Shown piece by piece: positions 56,143 through 64,000 of a DNA stretch of 64,000 bases. The translations under genes and the position numbers were made by a program. Location: assembly GCA_963556145.1 (NCBI GenBank), contig OY744470.1, positions 1,798,001 through 1,862,000 on the forward strand, given 5' to 3'. The notes beneath the pieces were generated by a model. It was not told the origin of the DNA. It worked only from the letters and a program-made list of their open reading frames with translations, and made no database searches. The stretch is from Hygrocybe punicea (lineage: Eukaryota > Basidiomycota > Agaricomycetes > Agaricales > Hygrophoraceae). How positions within the stretch are numbered: position 1 is the first letter of the stretch; every line of letters starts with the position of its first letter.

Positions 56143-56382
56143 TTTGGGCTTGGGAAAGCCTCATTGTATCAGTAGTGTACTATGCCCAGGGCCCCAGAAT
56201 GTCAATACACCATGGGTATCCTAGGATTCCCACGGTTTTGTGTCAACCCTTATATGTTTTAGTATGGTTTATTTAATTTTTAAATAATTTATTTACTATA
56301 GTCTAATCACACTCGAACCAGCTTTGGAGTGACACTTGTCCTCCCCTTTCAGTCAACCGCTGCTGGACTTGGAGCCCGTACG

Positions 56383-59300
56383 TAGTGTTTCACACGGGTA
56401 ACCCTCAGGTCCAATTTAGGGAACCCGCACCTATACCTGTGGAAACCGTGGCTAAGCGGGTCAGGGTCCGGTTTCCAACAGGTTACATATAAGGGTTAGA
56501 TGAAAACTGCTGACACTGGAGGGTTTCCCCGGTTCCTGCGTTTTTCTGTTTTTATAGCACGGCAACACACACAATTATACTAAAAATGTCCATCTAGCTT
56601 GCATCAACATCAACGTCATCCCCAGCGACCTCCTCGCGCTTCCTCTTGCCAGCAATATTCTCATTGACAGCATCAAGGATGTTCTTCACAGAGATCAAAT
56701 CATTGCGGCACCAAGAGCCAAGGCAGAGGTGGGCACGAGTCATGTTAGCAGAGAGTCTGTTGCGGGTGAATGGGAGGAGGTGATGGCCATGGGAAAAGAC
56801 CCTCTCAACATCTGTGGAAGTGGCTGGACAATGTATTAGTCAACGCTATATTAACAATAATTGGAAATGTGCCCACGGGGAATGCTGAGATAGTCAAGCA
56901 CCATACGCGAAAGATTCGGGTATACAAAGCGGTTATTGATCCACCATTGAAGGGGATCCGGAACGGTTTCAACAGGATGGCGAAGATATTGATCAATCTC
57001 ATTGCATTGCTTTTGTGTGCCAACAGACACAGTGGCGAAGTCCATGAAATCGTTCGAAGAGGGTCCAGCATTAGACTTGGCGGCGTTCTTCATCACTTCC
57101 CCTTTCTGTTCGTAGGTCAATATGTATTCCTCTCGAACAAGATTCTCCGCCTCCTCGATCCAATCCTCTTCCCAGTCCTGCTGCCAAAAGTATTCAAGCT
57201 TGATGCCAGGATGGAGGGCCATGGCGATGCGGTATACAGCAGACAAATCCGTGAGGGAATAGTACCGGTTCAATTTCATGCGAGCCAATTTCAGGGCAGC
57301 CAGGACTGCAGGTCCGAGAGACCGGTTGCCACGCATACCATTAGTCAGACGATCCATAGCCAGAATTACAGCAGTGATACTAGCATCTGCCTGCGAGAAA
57401 TACAAGGTGGCTTGTTTGAATTGCTAGGAGGACCATGTGAGACAACAGGGATTAATTATCAGCATGATAGACAACCAACCTGAAGGACCGACATCAACTC
57501 CTCAAGTATGGTCCAGTCATTCTCGGAAAGTTCATATTTCCGCAATTTAGTTTGCTTGTTGTCTGTGATGGCATCAATGGGTTTCTGATACGAGATGGCG
57601 AATCGAAGCATATCATAGGTAGAGTTCCATCTGGTGACCACATCACAAGGGATTATTCTTGGTGTAAGCTCGTGCCTGGCACACTCTTGTTTCCATGCCG
57701 GCAGAGCAATGGTCGTGGAGCGGTGGATAGTGAAGGACAAGGAACGAATCTGGTGGATGGGTGTCAGTGCATAGGCATGTAAAACACGATGAAAATACCT
57801 TGATAACGGCTTGGCGCAACACTTTTGTGTCTTCCAGCGACTTGGCCCGCTCATCTGCAGTGAGAGCATCAAGCTTGTCAATGTCATCATCTGTGTCGTC
57901 TGCATCCTCATCTGCAGACCCATCTTCTTCGACCTCCTTGTCGTCATTGTCATCACCATCCATATAATCGTCAAGTTCGTCACTAGAGTGATTAGCCTCT
58001 TCAGGCTGAGTGTCGTCGTCTGGAATCTCATTAGACTTGAGGGCAGGGTTGAAGGGTTTGAGAAGACTCTTGGTGGAGAGCTGGATGGTATGATTGAAGC
58101 ACCGTACATGGCCGGTACCCTCGAAGGAATTGTCCTGGTTGGAAAGGTATTTAACTTGCTTATCGTTACTGGAAGCATTGTTGCCATTGAAAGCAAGCAT
58201 CTTATGCTCAATGCCAAACTCAAGCAGCATCTTCTGGAATGCTTGGCCCAGGGTATCGCCAGTATGGGACTACAGGGTGGATGTCAGTCAGTTCGACACG
58301 AAAAGATGTGTGCCTACCTCCGGCACCTCAACGATATCTAACAAGAATGAAAGTTTACGACCTTCATGCTGCAAATGTACGGTCCACGCTACAAATGCAC
58401 ACTGGTTAGTGGAGGTCCAAGAATCCGTAGCAAAATGCAAGCGGCCGGGATAGTCCTGCAGCATCTTCTTGATACGATCTTGGCACACCTTGAAGGCTGT
58501 CTGGATGTCTCGTGCAATGGTTTGATGACACGGTACACGGAGATGGGGTTGCCCAGCAGTCAACAGTTGCAACAATTCACGATCGCGAACAATGCTAGTT
58601 GGTCAGCTATTCTCCGTGACCCACTTGACAATATGGGCACTGATAAAGACGGTGAGAAGGGTACCCGACGAGACGAAAGGAAATGAACATACCGAGTCTC
58701 AGCATTGGTATGTGAATGATGAGAAACCACCACAGGTTGCTGCCCTTGTCATGCAAATGCCTGAAATACAGAACTGTTGGCCCGCTTGCCACCAGTACCG
58801 TCAGCCACAATCTTGACAGCGTCTTCACCAAAGCATCGTTCGGCATGCTTCTTGAGGTTAGTGGTGGAAAAGCGATCTTTCTTGTCCAGGAAATGGTGGA
58901 CACCACGATATTGGGCTTTGCAGTTGCAGGAAGTGCAGGGGAAGAAGTGGTAGAGGCGATCGCCTTCTTTCTTGACAGCAATGGCATTGAGTTTGAAGAA
59001 CGAATAGACAGGAGATTTCCATGTCTTCTTTGCGGCCTCTATGAGACACTATTAGGATGGCATAATCAAGAGGGATGGATACATACCAAGTTCCTGCTCA
59101 GGAGAAAGGGCCTCAACACTTGCTCCATCACCGTCTGTGATACTCTTGGCATCTTCACTGTCGCTGGATACATGAGTATTGGCAGGCGTAGAAGAGGTCG
59201 ACTTTGTGGAGCGTGTTGCAGGTGGCATTTTAGCGTGATGGGAGGGATCAGGTCACTCTGGCTCTAAGACTTCAGCTGCCACCTTTATACAATCGCTCAA

Positions 59301-59803
59301 CCAGGAGTAGACGTATTGGGATTGATGCAGATAGGCGTCGGGTGGGTTATCCATTAAACGAATGACAAGAACGGTGTAGGACTCTGAAAAAAAGAAGAAA
59401 AAAAGAAGAAGAAAAAAATAGAAGCGTCAGACACATGGAACAATGACAATGAGTAGATATGAAACATACCAGTTACCACACACTAGGGATTCAGTAGGGA
59501 AACCCCACGATCGAGGCCAGCAGTGCAGAAGAAAAGACCAAAGTGGCTTGGTGGCTCAAGCGAACAGTCGGCAGGAGTGACAGGGGGCGGGAATGGTCTC
59601 AAATTGGAACGTTGCAGCCAACCCCCCTGTCAGGGGTTGTTGAGGTTAGAGACGAGGAGGGAGCAGACGCAGGAGCTGAACCCGTGAAACTGTACCGAGG
59701 GTTGAGGGTTTTGGCAAGGGTACCAAATATGGAAACTGGACCCGTGACCCTGCAACCCATGAGCCCGAAACCACGGTTAGACCCTTACCCGTGTGAAACA
59801 CTA
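56383..59803 (-). mobile_element. hAT3, full-length hAT element (3421 bp)
   Basis: Ends TAGTGTTTCACACGGGTAA (56383) and, reverse complement, TAGTGTTTCACACGGGTAA (59803) are inverted repeats. Flanks CCCGTACG (56375-56382) and CCCGTGTG (59804-59811) are an 8-bp duplication with two changes. It carries one transposase gene on the minus strand. Confidence 0.92.
56594..59228 (-). pseudogene. hAT3 transposase with BED-type zinc finger, two nonsense mutations
   Basis: Starts MPPATRSTKSTSSTPANTHV. After an intron come KKTWKSPVYSFFKLN and the finger FPCTSCNCKAQ...KKHAERCF. Then VRDRELLQLLTAGQPHLRVP, LHFATDSWTSTNQCAF, FNGNNASSND (usual Asp replaced by Asn), CFNHTIQLSTKSLLKPFNPA, an acidic linker, DVVTRWNSTYDMLRFA, HPGIKLEYFWQQDW, WWINNRFVYPNLSRM and the hATC block before the KRKREEVAGDD tail; stop at 56594. 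TGA codons after VFQAFA and in VTENS/PTSIV fit CGA to TGA. Introns are short. It is otherwise colinear and recently lost. Confidence 0.87.
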
Positions 59804-60356
59804 CCCGTGTGCCCCCTAATATAATAGCCTTCTACGGTTCCACAGCCTCTTTTGCTCACATGCTCTATCTGTATTGTTTCGTCAATATACTTTGTTTCCT
59901 TTCTGGGCCCAGCTTCTGAATTCAGAGCTGGGCTGCAGACACCTTACTCCAATCGAAAGACAACTGAGTAAGCGTGATTAGTCGTTTTTTAAACTAGTTT
60001 ACATTTGGCTAATCACGCGGTCACATACTCACTGTCTCCTCGACACCCAGCCTGTCCTCTATCACTACCATTCATCATTGTCACCAGCTGACATACCCAC
60101 CAGAGCCGTCACCTGCTGACACCCTGCTATTTGCTGTCCCCGCTTGACGTCAATTCTTACGCCCCTCTGTGGCACATCTTTCTGCCCACAGGTCATATAC
60201 CTTGGAAACGCCCCAAGGGCATCTTAAGCCCCTTGTCTCATCTCTGAGGTATGTCCCGCCGTTCTTTCTTGTCACTTATTTACCTTGTCTTGTCTTTTAG
60301 TTAGCCACACATAGCTTTCCGTGAATACACGTCATTCTTCCAATCATACTGTCTGC
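59804..60356. other. 5' region of the DIRS-like element, non-coding
   Basis: C/T-rich leader with a small inverted repeat GCGTGATTAG ... CTAATCACGC (about 59972-60018) that may be structural. The coding frame begins at 60357. Left terminal repeats of the retroelement could not be placed. Confidence 0.45.
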
Positions 60357-61225
60357 ATGTCCAGTACTCAAGATGAGCCCTCGTCGTTGTCATCCGCTGG
60401 AGTGGTCCCGAGGGACCTCTCGGGATCGGGGTTGGAATCACATGGAATGGTCAAAGGTGGATGGGATAGAGAACTGTCTACTACATCTGGAACTGGCTAC
60501 TGACTAAGGTCCAGGTCACGTGACGTGACAGGCACCACTACTACAAGTGCCCCTCCTCTCTGTAGCGACGCCCTCGTCACTAACAAAAGAGGAAAACAAA
60601 AAACAAAAAACAAAAAACAAAAAACAAAAAGCAAAAAACAAGAAAGGAAAGAAAAAGGTAAAACAGCGACCAGAGAAACAAGAAGAGCCTAGTCTACACC
60701 ATGGGGGTCTAAGAACGAGGAGCTCTGCACTGGGTGGGAAGGAAACTGGGATAATGTGCTAAAAAATGGGAAAATGGTGGTGGAATGGGGAAAGGGACGC
60801 AGAAAAAGACGGCACGGAGTCAGTGAATGGGTCGTGGGCCATGGGTCGACGCGGGGGGACGTGGGGTCGCCATACGATGCATGGGCGGGGGCGCGAAGGC
60901 ATCCGTTTGGGGTGCGGCTGTCATGGCGCGTCGCGCGGGTTGGGCCGTGGGGGTCATGACCACGGGGTGTGGTGGATGGATTCGCGTCCTCGGGTACGCG
61001 GTTGGGGTGGCAGTATCGCGTGGGCAGGTCGTCGTGGGGGTGGGTAGATGTGTGGGGATTGGGACGTGGGGCCGCGCGTGTGTGGACGGGGTATGGTGGG
61101 GCGGGGTGTGCCGCTCGCGTTGGGATGGCCTGTGGATGCACGGAGGTGGTCGATGGCGCCGGAAACGGGCGTGTGGGGCCGTGAAACGAGTCGGCGTGGT
61201 GCTCGCAGGTGCGTGTATGCCCGGT

Positions 61226-61870
61226 TCATCGTTTGGTCATGCTGGGTGGGGCCGGACGCATCGTTCGCGTGGGCATGGGCTGTTGGGGCCGTGCTAGCGC
61301 TGTACACGCGAGAAAGTTGGCGCGGGCGTGTTGTGCTGGGCCCATGGGATCGAGGAAGAAGGTACCGACGCGGGCGAGGTGCGCCAGTCGACTTGGTGAC
61401 GTGGCGGTTGGGCGACGTGGCAACGGATGGGTGGGCGTGAAAACGGTGTTGGTGAGGATGCCGTAGGTGATGGAACGGCTCGTGGGGCCGCTGTACGAAC
61501 GCGGGGGGGTCTCGAGCGTCTGTGTATTCAGTAGTGAACCTGTGGGTGTCTGAATGAAAAATGGTGAGTCGAACACGGGGATGGTGATATCGAGGGCGCG
61601 CCTGGCTGCGCGACGGCGTTGTTGGATACGTCGTCCGGCTCGGCAGCCTCGTGGGGGTCGTCTAAGGAGCGTGGGGTGCTGTGGGTGCGCGTGGGTGGTC
61701 GGATTTCTGGTGGGCAAAGCTGGTGACGTGGCTGCGCGAAGTGGCTGTGCGGAATGGTGAGGAAGTACGAAAGGTCGTGAGGATGGTCGCGGGGCATGTA
61801 GAGTAATGCGGACGTAATGCGGACGTAACGCTGGGGCCATCGGAGATTGTTTTCTGTAGTGTTTTGCATG
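61226..61870 (-). CDS. About 204-aa Pro/Arg-rich frame of the small LTR element, copy 2
   Basis: Homologous to the frame at 51399-51992, with blocks HAPRPSSRPF, AARRALDITIPVF, PTGSLLNTQ and LPRRPTATSPSRLAHL. The original start MQNTTENNL lies at about 61870 but is thrown out of frame by an 11-base tandem duplication (GTCCGCATTAC, about 61806-61827). The remaining frame is open for 204 codons. Function unknown. Confidence 0.4.
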   Translation of the reverse strand, partial: HAKHYRKQSPMAPALRPHYVRITLHAPRPSSRPFVLPHHSAQPLRAATSPALPTRNPTTHAHPQHPTLLRRPPRGCRAGRRIQQRRRAARRALDITIPVFDSPFFIQTPTGSLLNTQTLETPPRSYSGPTSRSITYGILTNTVFTPTHPLPRRPTATSPSRLAHLARVGTFFLDPMGPAQHARANFLACTALARPQQPMPTRTMRPAPPSMTKR

Positions 61871-61996
61871 GGTGTGCTGCGTGGAATCGCGCGGGTGGGC
61901 TCTTGGGGGGGTACTCTGTGCTCGAAAATCTCTGTTGATGTACTCAAAAAGGGTCTGTGCGAGTGGAATGTTGTGGTCTCCGGTGGCGTGGCTCGA

Positions 61997-62014
61997 ATCA
62001 CGCTCTCATCACCA
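61997..62014 (-). promoter_or_regulatory. Primer-binding-site-like sequence of the small LTR element
   Basis: Minus strand TGGTGATGAGAGCGTGAT. Its complement ends in CCA and is preceded by CTCGAAT, like the 3' end and T-loop of a tRNA. The same 18 bases occur at 52138-52121 in copy 1. I do not assign the tRNA. Confidence 0.7.
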
Positions 62015-63295
62015 CGATGGAGTGGTCCCGAGGGACCTCTCGGGATCGGGGACGGAATCGCACGGAATGGTCAAAGGTGGATGGGATAGAGAACTGTCTA
62101 CTACATCTGGAACTGGCTACTGACTAAGGTCCAGGTCACGTGACGTGACAGGCACCACTACTACACCGCGCCGATGGGTACCACCAACTCGGAAACAGCT
62201 AAAGAGTGTATCCGAGTTACTGACCGTTTCCAACTTGGAGACATTTCCAAGGCCTCGGCTACACTCGAACTCCAAGACATACTCACCGGCCTCGGGCTCG
62301 ACTCCCATGTCCTCGAGCCCACCTTCGCCGCCTATCTCCGGATACTCGATAACATCGACCGACGACGCAGTGATGCCAGAAACATCGGAACCTCTTTCAA
62401 TAGTTCCGCTCCAGTGCAGGACCCAGCTGAGCGCAAAGCCTCAGTGGTCCGGTCACGCGAGCCATCACCAGTCATTTCAACAGCCCAGGACAAAGAAACC
62501 CACACTCCTAGAGCGCCTAAGCGTCCACGAAGTCCCAGTGATGACAGCGAACTCGAACGGGCAGCCAAACCAAAGATCGACCTCAAATCGCTCCCGTGGG
62601 TCATTCAGGAAGAGCTCGAACCATCACTTTTGTCCATCTCACTTCAGAAGACCCTCTCGACGCTCGACAATATCTCCTGGGATCCCAAAGTCACCAAGTC
62701 GTCGCTACTCAACTCTGCCCGGTGCCCGTAGTTTCCTGACTTGGAATGGACCAATTTGCTCGCAGGACGAGCCGTTGACCTTGATCACGTCCTCGCCAGT
62801 GGGTACTCCGTCACCCACGACGATAAACGATCAGAAAAAATTGGTGGTGTCGAATTCATCGTTGGGGCCGTCAAGCCCGCCAGAGTCGTTGATACGCACG
62901 GAAAGTGGGTCATCGCCTGGGGACGAACTTGTGAAGCAACCCTCTTCGTTTTTCCCCACAGAGCCACTGAACTACGAGACTACGGAAAACACATCAGTGA
63001 ACTGTTCACCACTTTCCCTGATCCGATGCACCAATGCATCATTCAATATGACAGAGCCACTCGCATCCGCACCACCCAACGACGAGATGTTGAGCTTACA
63101 GACTTTGCCCATTTCGCGGACCTTCACGTCCTCTGGATCCAAAACGCCGGAGCCGGCACAAGTCACGCCCGAGCAACCGAATGCTCTCAGTCGGACTCAG
63201 CCAAGCAAAAGGAACCCTGTCGCCGCTGGAATGCCAAGCGTTGCCCCAATGTCGCCTCCAACTGCGACTACAAACACATCTGTGCTAAATGCCGG

Positions 63296-63442
63296 TGTAG
63301 TAGTGGTGCCTGTCACATCACGTGACCTGGACCTTAGTCAGTAGCCAGTTCTGGATGTAGTAGACAGACATATATCCCATCCACCTCAGCCATTCCGTGT
63401 GATTCCGTCCCTGATCCCGAGAGGTCCCTCAGGACCACTCCA
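63296..63442 (-). repeat. Solo LTR of the small LTR-element family, 147 bp, inside a zinc knuckle
   Basis: TGTAGTAGTGGTGCC ... GGACCACTCCA, with perfect 4-bp CCGG duplication (63292-63295 and 63443-63446). Removing it restores CAKCRSPQHPSVEC, a C-x2-C-x4-H-x4-C knuckle of the DIRS-like gag. Confidence 0.92.
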
Positions 63443-64000
63443 CCGGTCTCCCCAACATCCATCCGTCGAATGCAACGTCTTCCACAACAGTAGTTCAAAA
63501 GATTCATGGTCGAGACGGCCAAAGTATGCTCGCACCTTTATCTGGGATGGTTCGGATCAACCACACCATGTCACACTTTCCTTAGCCACTCTCCTCATGT
63601 TGCCACTCCCCTCACCATCACTCGAGGAATTCAACAACGCACCAGCGTTGCACACCCTCAACAACAATCCACATCTCTTCGAAATTGTCACGCCCATCAA
63701 TGTTCCTCGATTTCGGGAACTTCTCAGCTCGCATCCCAACCAGAGTCTTGTCCATTCTGTCTGCCACGGCCTGCAGGATGGCTTTTGGCCTTGGGCCGAA
63801 TTTGACCCCACTCACCCGCTCACATGGGACAATTCTGTACGGAACCTCCACAATCAAGCGGAACGAGACTTTGTCCGGTTACAACGCAATAAAGAGGTCT
63901 CCCTCCGTCGTTTCTCCCCCGTGTTTGGTCCTCATCTACTTCCCAGAATGCACGGCATCCCGATTGGAGTCGTACCCAAACCCGGCACCTCGACTTTCCG

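Larger units (their letters stand above)
37433..56252 (+). mobile_element. hAT1, BED-finger hAT element split by hAT2 (outermost shell of the nest)
   Basis: Transposase halves lie at 37823-39201 and 54586-56142. Removing hAT2 and the foldback MITE joins ...LLAPFNP to AL... without loss, matching the FNPAL stretch of hAT3. Proposed ends are TAGGGTTGACCATGGG (37433) and, as reverse complement, TAAGGGTTGACAC (56252). They share GGGTTGAC, but I found no matching 8-bp duplication, so these outer borders are provisional. The terminal region is rich in GGGTA/TACCC, as in hAT2 and hAT3. Confidence 0.65.
60398..62165 (-). mobile_element. Small non-autonomous LTR element, copy 2 (1768 bp)
   Basis: LTRs 60398-60545 and 62018-62165 differ at four positions. 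Perfect 4-bp duplication CCGC (60394-60397 and 62166-62169). Primer-binding-site-like sequence is at 62014-61997 (minus), three bases inside the 5' LTR; a purine tract precedes the 3' LTR. Internal sequence is homologous to copy 1, with an A-rich CAAAAAACAAAAAA run at 60593-60660 in the same place. Inserted in the DIRS-like gag frame. Confidence 0.92.
60357..64000 (+). pseudogene. DIRS-like retroelement gag and start of reverse transcriptase, interrupted, cut by window end
   Basis: ATG at 60357 gives MSSTQDEPSSLSSA, cut by the small LTR element, then continuing at 62166 with TTNSETAKECIRVTDRFQLG. The gag-like part (62170-63295) has LEWTNLLAGRAVDLDHVLAS, then a CCCH-like CRRWNAKRCPNV...CDYKHIC and a CCHC knuckle split by the solo LTR. 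From 63480 the RT leader reads SLATLLMLPLPSPS, HLFEIVTPINVPRFRELLSS and GIPIGVVPKPGTSTF at the edge. This arrangement matches basidiomycete retroelements I know with a tyrosine-recombinase (DIRS-like); the recombinase would lie beyond the window. A TAG at 62729-62731 breaks gag. Confidence 0.75.

Noticed and set aside
56375..59811. hAT3 as an active autonomous element
   Set aside because: Two TGA codons and the Asp-to-Asn change in the catalytic block make activity unlikely even though the ends are intact.
1..64000. CRISPR array, prophage, bacterial operons or integrons
   Set aside because: No short regular spacer arrays; introns and TE families are fungal.
1..64000. tRNA or rRNA genes
   Set aside because: I saw no cloverleaf with A/B boxes. 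The CTCGAATC...CACCA strings at 52121-52138 and 61997-62014 are read as PBS complements, not tRNA genes, because the 5' half is absent.

Overview
The window looks like a piece of a basidiomycete (probably Agaricomycete) genome. Host genes carry many short introns of about 55-75 bp with GT..AG borders. The architectures (helical-bundle/kinase/WD40 protein, secreted Lys/Pro-rich protein, sphingomyelinase-D-like lipase) are ones I know from mushrooms and relatives. The rest is dominated by fungal transposable elements: Helitron helicase, MULE, several hAT families, Ty3/gypsy chromoviruses, a DIRS-like retroelement and many MITEs.

Layout. 1-7.7 kb: decayed Helitron PIF1 helicase with an attached cysteine-peptidase-like domain, a foldback MITE, a MULE transposase pseudogene, and tandem repeats. 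7.9-20.6 kb: a duplicated 252-261 bp segment brackets about 11 kb of LTR-retrotransposon debris. The debris holds a plus-strand chromovirus pol, a duplicated 56-aa membrane peptide frame, an LTR, a Pro-rich frame, and on the minus strand a gag-protease with its 5' LTR. 20.6-28 kb: a hAT pseudogene with a MITE inside it, and a broken LTR carrying a 935-bp near-perfect foldback element and a 319-bp MITE.

28.2-35.6 kb is the only gene island. It holds an unknown two-exon gene, a possible small membrane protein, a secreted Ala/Lys/Pro-rich protein, an 11-exon MLKL-like helical bundle + protein kinase + seven WD40 repeats, and a secreted sphingomyelinase-D-like phospholipase.

36.9-64 kb is a deep nest of transposons. 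hAT1 (+) is split by hAT2 (-), 39202-54372, with perfect 8-bp target duplications. hAT2 contains a complete 8.9-kb gypsy element (5-bp duplication), which itself holds three further insertions. hAT2 also holds a small non-autonomous LTR element (50355-52288), a hAT MITE with a palindromic tandem array, and a solo LTR. A separate full-length hAT3 (56383-59803) follows. A DIRS-like gag/RT frame then runs off the right edge, interrupted by a second copy of the small LTR element and by one of its solo LTRs.

Nearly all in-frame stops in the transposon genes are explained by C-to-T change (CGA to TGA, CAA/CAG to TAA/TAG). This suggests methylation or RIP-like mutation as the main inactivating force. 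The host genes of the island carry no such damage. The most interesting host gene is the MLKL-like kinase/WD40 protein. The most interesting mobile item is the small LTR element, which has a recognisable primer-binding site and polypurine tract but encodes no polymerase and keeps one unknown reading frame.
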